DNA of 36,004 bases. Source: Methylotenera sp. Lineage in GTDB: Bacteria; Pseudomonadota; Gammaproteobacteria; Burkholderiales; Methylophilaceae. The stretch spans positions 1 to 36,004 of the forward strand of contig JALRGX010000018.1 in NCBI GenBank assembly GCA_023259635.1. Direction: 5' to 3'. The notes below the pieces were generated by a model. The model had not been told where the DNA came from. It ran no database searches and saw only the letters and a list, made by a program, of their open reading frames with translations. Position numbers and translations under genes: made by a program. This document shows positions 18,281 to 29,238 of the stretch, piece after piece. Numbering within the stretch: position 1 is the stretch's first letter; each line of letters begins with the position of its first letter.

Positions 18281-19699
18281 GTGTTCAAAAAAATTCTAGT
18301 TGCTAACCGCGGTGAAATCGCAGTGCGTATTGTACGCGCTTGCTCAGAAATGGGCATCAAATCCGTTGCAATTTATTCAGATGCGGATCGTCAGGCTTTG
18401 CATGTAAAAAAAGCTGACGAGGCCTATCATATCGGCACAGACCCTGTGTCTGGATATCTGAATGCACACAATATTGTAAATCTCGCAGTAGCAACAGGTT
18501 GCGATGCACTGCATCCCGGATACGGTTTCTTATCTGAAAATCCGGAATTAGCAGAAATATGCGAGCGCCGCGGCATCAAATTCATTGGCCCTAGTGCGCA
18601 TGTAATTCGCCAGATGGGTGATAAAATCCAAGCCCGCAATGCAATGACCAATGCCGGCATCCCCTGCACACCTGGCAGTAATGGTAACTTGAAAAACCTT
18701 GATGAAGCCGTGGCACTTGCAAGCAAGATTGGCTATCCAGTGATGCTTAAGGCTACCAACGGTGGCGGTGGACGCGGCATTCGCCGATGTGACAGTGAAA
18801 AAGAATTACTGAGTAATTATGATAGGGTAATCAGTGAGGCTAGCAAAGCTTTCGGCAAGCCTGAAGTGTTTCTGGAAAAATGCGTCATATCCCCACGTCA
18901 CATTGAAGTGCAGGTGTTAGCGGACTCGCAAGGCCATGCGATTCACTTGTTTGAACGTGACTGTTCCATTCAGCGCCGCAACCAGAAGCTGATTGAAATT
19001 GCACCTTCCCCGCAATTAAGCCAGGCGCAGCGTGATTATATCGGTGGCCTAGCTGTTAAAGCGGCAAAAGCGGTTGGATATGAGAATGCCGGCACCGTCG
19101 AGTTCCTGCTGGACTCAGACAACACTTTCTATTTCATGGAAATGAATACTCGCTTGCAGGTTGAGCACACGGTTACAGAAACCATTACCGGCATTGATAT
19201 CGTGCAAGAGCAAATCCGCATTGCATATGGTTTGCCATTACAATACAAACAAAATGAAGTGCAATTCCGCGGTTATGCCATGGAGTTCCGTATTAATGCG
19301 GAAGATCCAAAAAATGGCTTTTTACCAAGTTTTGGTAAAATTACACGTTATTACGCACCAGGCGGCCCTGGCGTAAGGATGGATGCGGCAATCTACAGTG
19401 ACTATGTTATTCCGCCCTATTACGATTCCATGTGTGCAAAACTTACGGTGTGGGCACTGGATTGGAACAGCGTCATTGAACGGGGACGCCGTGCTTTGGA
19501 TGACATGTTGATTTATGGTGTAAAAACAACCATTCCTTATTATCAACAAATTCTAAAACATCAGGATTTTAGAAAAGCAGAATTCAACACCAGCTTTGTG
19601 GAATCACATCCGGAACTGGCAAACTACGCTAACGAGATTCCGCCGGAATTGATTGCCGCGGCTATTTCTGCAGCGATTGCAGCGCACGAAGGCATTTAA
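18281..19699 (+). CDS. pycA: Pyruvate carboxylase subunit A (biotin carboxylase family)
   Basis: GTG start: VFKKILVANRGEIAVRIVRACSEMG, HPGYGFLSENPELAE, MLKATNGGGGRGIR, EMNTRLQVEHTVTE. Paired with a carboxyltransferase/BCCP subunit. Confidence 0.85.
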   Translation: MFKKILVANRGEIAVRIVRACSEMGIKSVAIYSDADRQALHVKKADEAYHIGTDPVSGYLNAHNIVNLAVATGCDALHPGYGFLSENPELAEICERRGIKFIGPSAHVIRQMGDKIQARNAMTNAGIPCTPGSNGNLKNLDEAVALASKIGYPVMLKATNGGGGRGIRRCDSEKELLSNYDRVISEASKAFGKPEVFLEKCVISPRHIEVQVLADSQGHAIHLFERDCSIQRRNQKLIEIAPSPQLSQAQRDYIGGLAVKAAKAVGYENAGTVEFLLDSDNTFYFMEMNTRLQVEHTVTETITGIDIVQEQIRIAYGLPLQYKQNEVQFRGYAMEFRINAEDPKNGFLPSFGKITRYYAPGGPGVRMDAAIYSDYVIPPYYDSMCAKLTVWALDWNSVIERGRRALDDMLIYGVKTTIPYYQQILKHQDFRKAEFNTSFVESHPELANYANEIPPELIAAAISAAIAAHEGI

Positions 19700-19757
19700 T
19701 TGCCCTCGTTAACACTTACCAAGATTAACTTATAACCTTAAAGCGATAGATTAAAAA

Positions 19758-21605
19758 ATGGCAAAAGTACATGTTTCTGAATTAGTTTTACGTGATGGTC
19801 ACCAATCACTCATTGCGACGCGCCTGCGTACCGATGACATGCTTCCCATCTGTTCAAAGCTTGATTCTATTGGCTTTTGGTCACTGGAAGCCTGGGGTGG
19901 TGCAACATTTGATGCATGCGTGCGTTTTTTGAAAGAAGACCCTTGGGAGCGTTTGGCAAAACTGCGTAAAGCTTTGCCAAATAGCCGCATTCAAATGCTG
20001 CTACGTGGCCAGAACTTATTAGGCTACCGTCATTACTCTGATGATGTGGTACGCGCATTCGTACAGAAATCAGCAAATAACGGTGTAGATGTATTCCGTA
20101 TATTTGATGCAATGAATGATCTACGTAATTTGAAAACATCGATCGAAGCTGTAAAAAAAGTTGGAAAACACGCTGAAGGTACAATTAGCTATACCACCAG
20201 CCCGGTTCACAATGTTGACTACTTCGTCAGTCTTGCAAAAGAACTTGAAGCAATGGGCTCAGATACAATTGCCATAAAAGATATGGCAGGCCTGCTCACA
20301 CCGCAGGCTACGAGCGATTTGGTAAAGGCGCTAAGTGCGAATGTTAACCTGCCTATTCACCTGCACAGCCATGCAACTTCAGGCTTGTCTGCAATGTGCA
20401 TGCTCAGGGGCATTGAAGCAGGGACATCGATTGTTGACACCTGTAACTCTTCTTTTGGCGAAGGTGCAAGCCACACCTCTACAGAAAGTTTAGTCGCGGC
20501 ATTAAAAGATACCGAATATGACACTGGTTTAGATTTGGCCGCATTACAGGAAATCACTGCCTACTTCCGTGATGTACGTAAAAAATACTGGCAATTTGAA
20601 AGTGATTTTACTGGCGTAGATACCCGTGTACTGGTCAATCAGGTACCAGGCGGCATGATTTCAAACCTATCAAACCAGTTAAAAGAGCAAGGTTCACTTA
20701 ATCGCATGGACGAAGTGTTAGCCGAGATTCCACGCGTCCGTCAGGATTTGGGCTATCCTCCACTGGTAACGCCTACCTCGCAAATCGTGGGCACACAGGC
20801 TGTGCTTAATGTCATGACTGGTGAGCGTTACAAATCAATCACCAACGAAGTGAAAAATTACTTCCTCGGCCATTATGGGAAATCCCCAGCCCCGGTTGAT
20901 GAAAGCGTAAAGACAAAAGCTGTTGGCGATAGTGAAGTCATTACCTGTCGTCCGGCCGATTTATTAGAGCCAGAAATGGAAAAACTCACTATAGAAGCCG
21001 AGCTCTTCGCAAAATCCCAAGAAGATGTGCTGACATATGCCATGTTCCCGGATATCGGCCAAACCTTTTTACAAGAACGTAATGCCGGCTCGGCCGCACC
21101 TGAAGCGCTGCTGGAAAAAGCAGCAGCACAATCTGGTTCGTCCCGTTTTGCGCCTAATGAGTTCAAAGTTACCTTGCATGGAGAAACATTCCATATCAAC
21201 CTGACCGGAAGCGGTCATGCCGGTGAAGAACATCGCCCGTACTATGTCACTATTGATGGCATTGCTGAAGAAGTCATCGTTGAAACCTTGAGTGAAATTG
21301 AAGTCTCTGATAGCGGCGTTACATCAGGCGGCAGCAAGAAAAAAACTGCCAGCAATACAGAAAGCGGCCGCCCGCGCGCAACACATGCCGGACACGTTAC
21401 CACGTCAATGCCAGGCACCATCGTTGCGGTAAAGGTAAAAGTTGGTGATAAAGTGAAGGCTGGTGATGGCGTGCTTGTGATTGAAGCCATGAAAATGGAA
21501 AATGAAATCCAGGCCGCCACTTCAGGCGTTGTTGTCGCTGTCAATGTAAGCAAAGGCGATACAGTAACACCTGATGAAGCTTTGCTTGAAATCCAACCAG
21601 AGTAA
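19758..21605 (+). CDS. pycB: Pyruvate carboxylase subunit B / oxaloacetate decarboxylase alpha-like carboxyltransferase with C-terminal biotinyl domain
   Basis: LVLRDGHQSLIATRLRTDDM, EAWGGATFDACVRFL, C-terminal VIEAMKMENEIQA biotinylation motif. Confidence 0.88.
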   Translation: MAKVHVSELVLRDGHQSLIATRLRTDDMLPICSKLDSIGFWSLEAWGGATFDACVRFLKEDPWERLAKLRKALPNSRIQMLLRGQNLLGYRHYSDDVVRAFVQKSANNGVDVFRIFDAMNDLRNLKTSIEAVKKVGKHAEGTISYTTSPVHNVDYFVSLAKELEAMGSDTIAIKDMAGLLTPQATSDLVKALSANVNLPIHLHSHATSGLSAMCMLRGIEAGTSIVDTCNSSFGEGASHTSTESLVAALKDTEYDTGLDLAALQEITAYFRDVRKKYWQFESDFTGVDTRVLVNQVPGGMISNLSNQLKEQGSLNRMDEVLAEIPRVRQDLGYPPLVTPTSQIVGTQAVLNVMTGERYKSITNEVKNYFLGHYGKSPAPVDESVKTKAVGDSEVITCRPADLLEPEMEKLTIEAELFAKSQEDVLTYAMFPDIGQTFLQERNAGSAAPEALLEKAAAQSGSSRFAPNEFKVTLHGETFHINLTGSGHAGEEHRPYYVTIDGIAEEVIVETLSEIEVSDSGVTSGGSKKKTASNTESGRPRATHAGHVTTSMPGTIVAVKVKVGDKVKAGDGVLVIEAMKMENEIQAATSGVVVAVNVSKGDTVTPDEALLEIQPE

Positions 21606-21625
21606 TCAATTTGTTTTTTAACGCT

Positions 21626-21660
21626 AAAGCCGACAGAATCCTACTGTCGGCTTTTTTATT
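21626..21660 (+). terminator. Intrinsic terminator after pycB
   Basis: AAAGCCGACAG...CTGTCGGCTTT then TTTATT. Confidence 0.9.
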
Positions 21661-21674
21661 CTCAGTATAAATTT

Positions 21675-22256
21675 ATGAACAAAAACCTCATTCTTGCCTC
21701 TTCTTCTCCCTTTCGGCGTGAACTGCTTACACGTTTACAAATCCCCTTTTCATGCGTATCACCGGATGTAGATGAGACACCCTTACCCAACGAATTACCT
21801 CAAGAAACCGCGCTGAGGCTGGCACAGGTAAAAGCAAGAAAGATAGGCGCATCGCACACGGACGCACTAATTATCGGCTGCGACCAGGTTGCAACTTTAG
21901 ATAACCAGCAATTGGGTAAACCGTTAACACACGAAAATGCTACCAGGCAACTACGTTTGATGCGTGGCAGGGAAGTCATTTTTCATAGCGCACTTTGTCT
22001 TTACAATGCAGCTACACAAAGCATGCAAGCAGAAGTGGTACCTTTTGTCGTGAAATTCAGGAATCTGACTGATACTCAAATTGAAAGTTATCTAAATAAA
22101 GAACAGCCGTACCATTGTGCCGGCAGTGCAAAATCTGAAGGCCTTGGCATTGCTATTATTGAGAAAATGACGGGTGACGATCCTAATGCACTCATTGGAT
22201 TACCATTAATTGCACTGGTTAATATGCTACAGAATGAAGGTTTGGCAGTAATATAG
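21675..22256 (+). CDS. Maf family nucleotide pyrophosphatase
   Basis: [54 protein letters not shown]. Confidence 0.93.
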   Translation: MNKNLILASSSPFRRELLTRLQIPFSCVSPDVDETPLPNELPQETALRLAQVKARKIGASHTDALIIGCDQVATLDNQQLGKPLTHENATRQLRLMRGREVIFHSALCLYNAATQSMQAEVVPFVVKFRNLTDTQIESYLNKEQPYHCAGSAKSEGLGIAIIEKMTGDDPNALIGLPLIALVNMLQNEGLAVI

Positions 22257-22310
22257 ACGCTGAGTGTAACCAAGTAGATACAGTACAAATCCATTTAAAA
22301 GGAATATGCC

Positions 22311-23756
22311 ATGTCTGCCCGACACATATTAATTACATCTGCCATTCTTTCAGCATTTTCTACTGTTGCAATCCCGGCCGAACTGAATGAAATACATAGC
22401 ACGTTAAATGACCAGCAAACTGTAGCAGTTACTATTTACAATAACAATCTGGCTTTAGTAAAAGACCAGCGCAAAGTAAATCTGAATAGCGGCCTCAATA
22501 GCCTGGCATTACGGGATGTCAGCGCCCAGATAAGGCCTGAAACAGCATTATTGCGCAGCTTGAGCCATGATGGAAGTTTTACCACACTAGAGCAGAATTT
22601 CGATTTCGATTTGCTCACACCGCAAAAACTGCTTGAAAAATATGTTGGTAAAAATGTATCCATTGTCAGAGTTAACCCGGCCACAGGTGCTGAAACCAGC
22701 GAGCAGGCAGTTGTTCTCTCAGCCAATAATGGAGTAGTACTGAAAATTGGCAATCGCATTGAAACCGGAATACCGGGTCGTATTATTTACGATGACGTAC
22801 CCGACAACCTTCGCGACCGCCCTACTCTAGTGACTAAACTTAACAACAAAACAGCTTCCATGCAAACTGTGGAACTCAGCTATTTAACTGGAGGCTTGGG
22901 CTGGAGGGCAGATTACGTAGCCGAGTTAAGTCCTAAAGAGGACAGCATAGATTTATCAGGCTGGGTTACGCTAACCAACACCAGCGGCACCAGTTATAAC
23001 AACGCAAAACTGCAGCTCGTTGCCGGCGATGTAAATACGGTGCGAGAGAGTTACCCCAGACCAGTGGCAATACGCAAGAATATGGCAATGATCGCTGAAG
23101 ATAGTGCCGGCATGGCCGAGGAGTCTTTACTTGAATATCATTTATATTCACTGGAGCGCCCAACCACGATCGCAGAGAACCAAACCAAACAAGTGGCATT
23201 ATTGTCTGCTTCCAACATACCTGCACGTAAAGAGCTTGTTCTGCGTGGTGCAGACTATTATTACGGCGCAAGTTATGGTGATTTAGGCCAAAAAATGAAA
23301 GTCGGTACCTTTATTGAGTTTGATAATAAGGAAGCTGCAAAACTCGGAATGCCTTTGCCTAAAGGCATTATGCGAGTCTATAAGAAAGATAGTCAGGGTA
23401 ATGCCCAGTTCGTAGGTGAGGATAAGATCGACCATACCCCAAAAAATGAAACTGTACGTTTGAAACTTGGCGACTCCTTTGACGTAACCGCTGACAAAAA
23501 ACAAACGGATTTCAAGGCGCTACCGCGCCCCGTTAAAGGAAACAGTTTATTTGAAAGTGCGTATGAGATCGTACTCAAAAATGCAAAAAAAGAACGGGTA
23601 ACAGTGGTAGTTCAAGAACCGATACCAGGTGACTGGAAAATACTTAAAGAAAATCATATAAGCCAGAAGGCCACAAGTAATACTGCAGCATGGAAAATAG
23701 AAATACCCGCTGAAAGTAAAACCATTTTAAACTACCGTGTACAAGTAAAGTATTGA
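22311..23756 (+). CDS. DUF4139 domain-containing exported protein
   Basis: N-terminal signal sequence; VTIYNNNLALVKDQRKVNLNSGLNSLALRDVSAQIRPETALL and GGLGWRADYVAELSPKEDSIDLSGWVTLTNTSGTSYNNAKLQLVAGDVN are typical of DUF4139. Confidence 0.8.
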   Translation: MSARHILITSAILSAFSTVAIPAELNEIHSTLNDQQTVAVTIYNNNLALVKDQRKVNLNSGLNSLALRDVSAQIRPETALLRSLSHDGSFTTLEQNFDFDLLTPQKLLEKYVGKNVSIVRVNPATGAETSEQAVVLSANNGVVLKIGNRIETGIPGRIIYDDVPDNLRDRPTLVTKLNNKTASMQTVELSYLTGGLGWRADYVAELSPKEDSIDLSGWVTLTNTSGTSYNNAKLQLVAGDVNTVRESYPRPVAIRKNMAMIAEDSAGMAEESLLEYHLYSLERPTTIAENQTKQVALLSASNIPARKELVLRGADYYYGASYGDLGQKMKVGTFIEFDNKEAAKLGMPLPKGIMRVYKKDSQGNAQFVGEDKIDHTPKNETVRLKLGDSFDVTADKKQTDFKALPRPVKGNSLFESAYEIVLKNAKKERVTVVVQEPIPGDWKILKENHISQKATSNTAAWKIEIPAESKTILNYRVQVKY

Positions 23757-23759
23757 TTA

Positions 23760-24482
23760 ATGACGACTTCCATAAAACCGGGCACACTCTATTTTATTCC
23801 CGTAACACTTGGCGATGACAATCTTGAGCGCACATTGCCACCTGATGTCATCCGCATTGCACAGAAGCTGGAAGTGTTCGTGGTGGAAAATGAAAAGACA
23901 GCGCGTCATTTTTTAGGGCTGATGAAAACCTTCAGGCCAGTACGCGAGCTGACTTTGCTAACGTTAAACGAGCATACTGAAGAGAAGGCAATCCCGGCCT
24001 TACTTACACCGCTGCTTGCAGGCAAAGATGTTGGCGTAATGAGTGAAGCTGGCTGCCCAGGCATTGCCGACCCCGGTGCAAAGCTCGCTGCGCTGGCACA
24101 TAAGAAAGGCATCCGCGTTACACCGCTGGTAGGCCCAAGCTCTATTTTATTAAGCCTAATGGCATCTGGTTTTAACGGCCAGCGATTTACCTTTCTTGGG
24201 TACCTGCCTGCTGATAAAGCAGCCCGTGTACACCGCCTGAAAGAGATCGAGAAATACTCGCAGAAGCACAACGAGACGCAGATATTTATTGAAACCCCGT
24301 ATCGTAACCAGCACTTACTAGCGGATATTCTGGCACATTGCCATCCTGACACACAACTCTGCGTTGCGTGTAATATCAGCTTGGAAGATGAATTGATCAT
24401 CAGCCGCTACGTTAAGGTATGGAAACAACAGCCTTTGCCTGACCTGCATAAGAAGCCGGCTGTTTTCTTGTTATTAGCTTAG
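23760..24482 (+). CDS. RsmI/tetrapyrrole-methylase-family SAM-dependent methyltransferase
   Basis: LYFIPVTLGDDNLERTLP, VGVMSEAGCPGIADPGAKLAALAHKKGIRVTPLVGPSSILLSLMASGFNGQRFTFLGYLP, IFIETPYRNQHLL. Confidence 0.88.
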   Translation: MTTSIKPGTLYFIPVTLGDDNLERTLPPDVIRIAQKLEVFVVENEKTARHFLGLMKTFRPVRELTLLTLNEHTEEKAIPALLTPLLAGKDVGVMSEAGCPGIADPGAKLAALAHKKGIRVTPLVGPSSILLSLMASGFNGQRFTFLGYLPADKAARVHRLKEIEKYSQKHNETQIFIETPYRNQHLLADILAHCHPDTQLCVACNISLEDELIISRYVKVWKQQPLPDLHKKPAVFLLLA

Positions 24483-24488
24483 CAGTAC

Positions 24489-25055
24489 CTAGGAATTAGC
24501 GAGCAGTATTTTCACCGGTGCATAACTGCGCCTGTGCACGTCTGATACGCCATGCACGCTTAGCATTTCCAGGTGGTAAGGTGTCGGATAGCCCTTGTGT
24601 TTGGCAAAGCCATACTGCGGATATTTAACATCTAACGCATAAAGCTCAGCATCACGTGCCGTTTTAGCAAGGATAGATGCAGCGGAAATTGCCTGTACTT
24701 TACTATCTCCTTTTACAATCGCCTCGCATGGCAGTGCAGTTTTTGGGCATTTATTACCATCCACCTGTACCAGATCAGGCAATACTTCCAGCATTTCAAT
24801 CGCACGCTTCATGGCTAGCAAACTCGCCTGCAAAATATTGATTTCATCAATTTCTTCTGCCGTACAACTGGCAACAGCCCAGGCTAATGATTTTTTTTTA
24901 ATCTCAGCCGCTAAATAATCACGCTTCTTCTCGGAAAGTTTTTTGGAATCAGCGAGACCGATTATTGGTTGACTTTCATCGAGAATGACAGCTGCAGCAT
25001 ATACACTGCCAGCCAACGGCCCACGTCCGGCCTCATCTACACCGCAGATCAACAT
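24489..25055 (-). CDS. rnhB: Ribonuclease HII
   Basis: [56 protein letters not shown]. Confidence 0.97.
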   Translation of the reverse strand: MLICGVDEAGRGPLAGSVYAAAVILDESQPIIGLADSKKLSEKKRDYLAAEIKKKSLAWAVASCTAEEIDEINILQASLLAMKRAIEMLEVLPDLVQVDGNKCPKTALPCEAIVKGDSKVQAISAASILAKTARDAELYALDVKYPQYGFAKHKGYPTPYHLEMLSVHGVSDVHRRSYAPVKILLANS

Positions 25056-25062
25056 AAGTCAT

Positions 25063-26196
25063 TCATTTCAAATAAGCCAGCACCGCTGTTGCCGCTTTTT
25101 CAGCAGTATTTTGACGTAGGCTATGGTGAATCCGGGTAAACTCTTCCTGAATCTCCACCAGTTTATCCTTATTGCCAACCAGCTCTAGTGCAGCCTCTGC
25201 TAACTTTTCCGGTGTAGCATCATCTTGCAACAGTTCAGGCACCACAAACTTTCCTGCCAATATATTGGGCAATCCGACATAAGGCTGTAATTGCATACGC
25301 TTTAACAATTGCCAGCTAAGTTTGGGCATACGGTATGTGATGATCATGGGTTTTTTTAGCAACGCAGCTTCCAGAGTCGCTGTACCGGATGCAACTATCA
25401 CTACATCAGCTGCTTCCATTGCATCGTGCGCATGCCCGAACAGTAATTCAATCGGTAACTTTTCCGGCTCATTAAAAATCACCAGTTCAAAAATCTGGCG
25501 TGTTTCACGTGTTATTAATGGCACCAGAAATTTAACATTCGGTCTTTCTGCATAGATACGCTTCGCAGTTTGTACAAATAAATCTGCATGTTGCCGCACT
25601 TCACTCTGGCGACTACCAGGCAACATTGCAATAACCAATGTCGAATTATCCAGTTTTAACGTATCCCGCGCCCCAGATACGTCAGGTTCCAAAGGTAACA
25701 TATCAGCCAAGGGATGACCTACATAACTGACCGGTATGCCTTCATTCTGATACAGAACAGGTTCAAACGGGAATAATGCAAGCATTTCTGTAACCGCATG
25801 CTTGATTTTTTTTATACGGTTTTTACGCCACGCCCAAATAGATGGGCTGACATAATGAATCGTCTTGATCCCTTTATTTTTTAATTTTTTTTCTAACCAG
25901 AAATTAAAATCAGGAGCATCTATGCCAATAAATAAATCCGGTGGATTATCCAGAAAATGATTTAATAACTGACGCCTGAGTTTCAACAATCCCCATAGGT
26001 GCTTGATCACTTCAAAGTATCCGCGTACTGATAAGCATTCGATAGGAAAAAGCGACTGTGCACCCCCCCGTATCATTTTAGGACCGGCGATGCCGATAAA
26101 CTCAATGTCTGGACGTTGTTGTTTTAGAGCCTGGATAAGATGGCTTCCAAGCAGATCGCCCGAAGCCTCGCCCGCTACAATACCAATTCTAACCAT
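25063..26196 (-). CDS. lpxB: Lipid-A-disaccharide synthase
   Basis: GIVAGEASGDLLGSHLIQAL, YVSPSIWAWRKNRIKKI, MLPGSRQSEV. Confidence 0.97.
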   Translation of the reverse strand: MVRIGIVAGEASGDLLGSHLIQALKQQRPDIEFIGIAGPKMIRGGAQSLFPIECLSVRGYFEVIKHLWGLLKLRRQLLNHFLDNPPDLFIGIDAPDFNFWLEKKLKNKGIKTIHYVSPSIWAWRKNRIKKIKHAVTEMLALFPFEPVLYQNEGIPVSYVGHPLADMLPLEPDVSGARDTLKLDNSTLVIAMLPGSRQSEVRQHADLFVQTAKRIYAERPNVKFLVPLITRETRQIFELVIFNEPEKLPIELLFGHAHDAMEAADVVIVASGTATLEAALLKKPMIITYRMPKLSWQLLKRMQLQPYVGLPNILAGKFVVPELLQDDATPEKLAEAALELVGNKDKLVEIQEEFTRIHHSLRQNTAEKAATAVLAYLK

Positions 26197-26209
26197 AGCA
26201 GTAACTATA

Positions 26210-26992
26210 CTAGCGAACTATGCCACGGGTAGAGGCATTCAAAAAGTCTGTCAGCAATGCTATTTCCGGTGCTTGTAATTGCATGGCTAATAGCTCAGAT
26301 TTCGCCTCATCCAGCGTTAAATTTTTGCGATATAAAGTTTTGTACGCACGCTTAATCTGTAAGATGCTATCTGCTGAAAAGCCGCGACGCTTCAATCCTT
26401 CGGCATTAATACCATGGGGCTTGGCATCGTAACCGGCAGCGGTAATGTATGGCGGGATATCCTTAAAAACGACTGAACCAACTGCTGTAATAACATGAGA
26501 ACCAATTTTGCAGAACTGGTGTATGAGTGTGAAACCACCCAAAATCGCATAATCGTAAACATCTACATGACCGGCCAAAGATGAATTATTTGCAAAAATA
26601 GTGTTATTACCGACTTGGCAATCATGTGCAATATGGACATAGGCCATGATCCAGTTGTCATTACCGATTTTTGTGGTGCCTTTGTCCTGAACCGTACCGC
26701 GGTTGAATGTACAGAACTCACGAATGGTGTTGTTGTCACCAATTTCCAGCAAGGTTGGCTCGTCTTTGTATTTCTTGTCCTGCGGTACCTCTCCAAGAGA
26801 AGAAAACTGAAAAATCTGATTGTTTTTACCAATAGTAGTAAATCCATTTATGGAAACATGGCTGCCAATACGCGTGCCTGCATCGATGCTGACATTTGGG
26901 CCAATAATAGAATAAGCACCTACTTCCACACTTGAATCTAACTGTGCTGATGTATCTACGATTGCGGTCGGGTGGATTTTGGCGGTCTGCAT
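26210..26992 (-). CDS. lpxA: UDP-N-acetylglucosamine acyltransferase
   Basis: Hexapeptide repeats, [53 protein letters not shown]. Confidence 0.97.
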   Translation of the reverse strand: MQTAKIHPTAIVDTSAQLDSSVEVGAYSIIGPNVSIDAGTRIGSHVSINGFTTIGKNNQIFQFSSLGEVPQDKKYKDEPTLLEIGDNNTIREFCTFNRGTVQDKGTTKIGNDNWIMAYVHIAHDCQVGNNTIFANNSSLAGHVDVYDYAILGGFTLIHQFCKIGSHVITAVGSVVFKDIPPYITAAGYDAKPHGINAEGLKRRGFSADSILQIKRAYKTLYRKNLTLDEAKSELLAMQLQAPEIALLTDFLNASTRGIVR

Positions 26993-27042
26993 TATTGCTT
27001 CACTTAATTTTCATTTACTATTATTACTAACCTGAAAGCCAG

Positions 27043-27510
27043 TTATTTTTCAATAGCCTTTAATATACACATCATTTGTGCTTCAGCGACAACAGAGCCA
27101 TCAACAGTAGCAACACCTGAATATTTCCAGATTCCTTTCAGGATACGGTCAATTTTCACATTGAGTACGATTTGATCGCCGGGAGAAACAGGTTTTTTAA
27201 AGCGGGCGCTATCAATACCCGCAAAGTAATAAACTGAGTCATCACTAGGTTTGGTATCCATTGTTTTAAATGACAGGATGGCTGCAGCCTGGGCCATTGC
27301 CTCAACAATTAATACCCCTGGCATGACTGGATGATATGGGAAATGACCTGGGAAATAAGGTTCATTAACGCTAACATTCTTAATTGCAACAATCTCTTTA
27401 CCTAATTCCAAAGACACTACACGATCAACCAGTACAAATGGATAACGATGCGGTAAATGTTCCAGAATTTCATGTATATCCATGCCGGTAGTGTCTACTG
27501 TATTTGTCAT
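27043..27510 (-). CDS. fabZ: 3-hydroxyacyl-ACP dehydratase FabZ
   Basis: [41 protein letters not shown]. Confidence 0.97.
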   Translation of the reverse strand: MTNTVDTTGMDIHEILEHLPHRYPFVLVDRVVSLELGKEIVAIKNVSVNEPYFPGHFPYHPVMPGVLIVEAMAQAAAILSFKTMDTKPSDDSVYYFAGIDSARFKKPVSPGDQIVLNVKIDRILKGIWKYSGVATVDGSVVAEAQMMCILKAIEK

Positions 27511-27563
27511 GATAATTTCAACCTGCTCTTAAATATGTGATTTATTAGTTTTTTTTAAAAAAA

Positions 27564-28601
27564 TTATGATCGAGACTTTAATAATGCAATCTCTTTTTCC
27601 AACTGCTTAATTCTATCTGCGTAATCATCTAGATGACGGATTTTTGCAGCAGTATTAAGCCATGCCTTATGTGATTGGAAGGGCATTAAGGCTGTATAAG
27701 TATCTGCAGCGGTAAGAGAGCGTGTAATCATACTGCCTGGTGAAATTGTGACGTTATCCGCAATTTCCAAATGCCCTAATACCATGGCTGCACCACCAAT
27801 TTTACAATGCCTGCCAATACGGGCACTACCAGCAATACCAACACATCCTGCAATTACTGTATGTGCGCCTATGATACAGTTATGGCCGATTTGGATCAGA
27901 TTATCAAGCTTAACACCTTCCTCAACTATCGTATCATCCAGTGCACCACGGTCTATCGTCGTATTGGCACCAACATCTACATAATCTTGCAAAATTGTGC
28001 GACCTACCTGTGGAATTTTAATCCACCGCCCATTTTCTTCAGCGTAGCCAAAACCGTCCGACCCGATAATAGCACCAGAAAATATATGGCAGTTCTTACC
28101 TATTTCACAATGGTGTTTGACCGTAACAGCCGGTTCCAGACGGGTCTTATCTGCGATAAAAACATCATTTTCTATGATGCAGCCGCTTCCTATGACTACA
28201 TTTTCCCCCAAAACAACATTTTCGCCGATTACTACCAACTCTCCAATACTGCATGTTACGGGGATTTTAGCAGAGGCTGCTACTACGGCTGTAGATGCAA
28301 TACCAGCAATGGGAATAGATACCGGATTTAAGAACGCTGAGACTTTAGCAAAATAAGCATAAGGATTATCGACGATAATCCTTGGGCCAGCAGTTAAGTC
28401 GGCATGTTCTTGTTTTAGTATAAAAGCAGTTGCTTTACTTGTAGCAACTGCCCCTTGATATTTAGAGTCGCTAACAAAGCTGATATCACCTGCTTTGGCA
28501 TTAGCTAGCGACGATACTCGCCGAATTAATGTACTGCCATCTCCAACAACGAGCCCGCCTAATGCTTTGACAATCTCATCAAGTGAGTATTGATTACTCA
28601 T
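27564..28601 (-). CDS. lpxD: UDP-3-O-acyl-glucosamine N-acyltransferase
   Basis: Hexapeptide repeats; GSDGFGYAEENGRWIKIPQVGRTILQDYVDVGANTTIDRGALDDT. Confidence 0.97.
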   Translation of the reverse strand: MSNQYSLDEIVKALGGLVVGDGSTLIRRVSSLANAKAGDISFVSDSKYQGAVATSKATAFILKQEHADLTAGPRIIVDNPYAYFAKVSAFLNPVSIPIAGIASTAVVAASAKIPVTCSIGELVVIGENVVLGENVVIGSGCIIENDVFIADKTRLEPAVTVKHHCEIGKNCHIFSGAIIGSDGFGYAEENGRWIKIPQVGRTILQDYVDVGANTTIDRGALDDTIVEEGVKLDNLIQIGHNCIIGAHTVIAGCVGIAGSARIGRHCKIGGAAMVLGHLEIADNVTISPGSMITRSLTAADTYTALMPFQSHKAWLNTAAKIRHLDDYADRIKQLEKEIALLKSRS

Positions 28602-28638
28602 TTATATAAACGCACTTCAATCTGAACTTGCTTCCCAA

Positions 28639-29142
28639 CTATCTTTTACCTAGCGACTTTAATACTTTGTCAGTAATATCAATCTTTTTACTTGCATATG
28701 CTACACCACTGTAAACAACCAGGTCATATCCTTCCGCTTCAGAAACAGATTGCACAGCCTTGTTTACCCGATCTTGCAAAGCGCCCAGCTCTTCGTTTTT
28801 ACGTAAATTGATATCTTCTCTCAGCTCTCTCTGTTTGCGTTGAAATTCAATTTTAATATTTTGAACATCACGCTCCTTATTACGTCGCTCAGATTCAGAA
28901 ATAGTTAGCCCATCCTTATCCAAGGAAGCTTCAAGATCTTTAATCTGTTTAGCCATACGATCCAGCTCTTGAGAACGGGGGCCAAATTCACGTTCAAGCT
29001 TCTTACCACTTTCAGCTGTTTGCGGGGCCTCTTGCAGAATTTTATCAACCTGGACGTAGCCCACTTTCAGTTCTGCAGATTGCACATTGACAGCAAACGT
29101 TACCAAGCTAGCCATTACTAAACTTTTTATAATTTTATCCAA
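28639..29142 (-). CDS. skp: OmpH/Skp periplasmic chaperone
   Basis: Signal peptide; LKVGYVQVDKILQEAPQTAESGKKLEREFGPRSQELDRM; between lpxD and bamA. Confidence 0.92.
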   Translation of the reverse strand: MDKIIKSLVMASLVTFAVNVQSAELKVGYVQVDKILQEAPQTAESGKKLEREFGPRSQELDRMAKQIKDLEASLDKDGLTISESERRNKERDVQNIKIEFQRKQRELREDINLRKNEELGALQDRVNKAVQSVSEAEGYDLVVYSGVAYASKKIDITDKVLKSLGKR

Positions 29143-29238
29143 TTAAATTCTCCTAAAACCTACACTTCTACATTAGCTATATTATGCCACAAGCCATATA
29201 AAATAGCTGACCACAAGCCACTGCGGCCTTTATTTAAA

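Noticed and set aside
23906-24400. 164-aa antisense ORF (-) and similar ORFs antisense to fab, lpx, bam and other core genes
   Set aside because: They are fully antisense to well-identified conserved genes and lack family resemblance; typical shadow ORFs.
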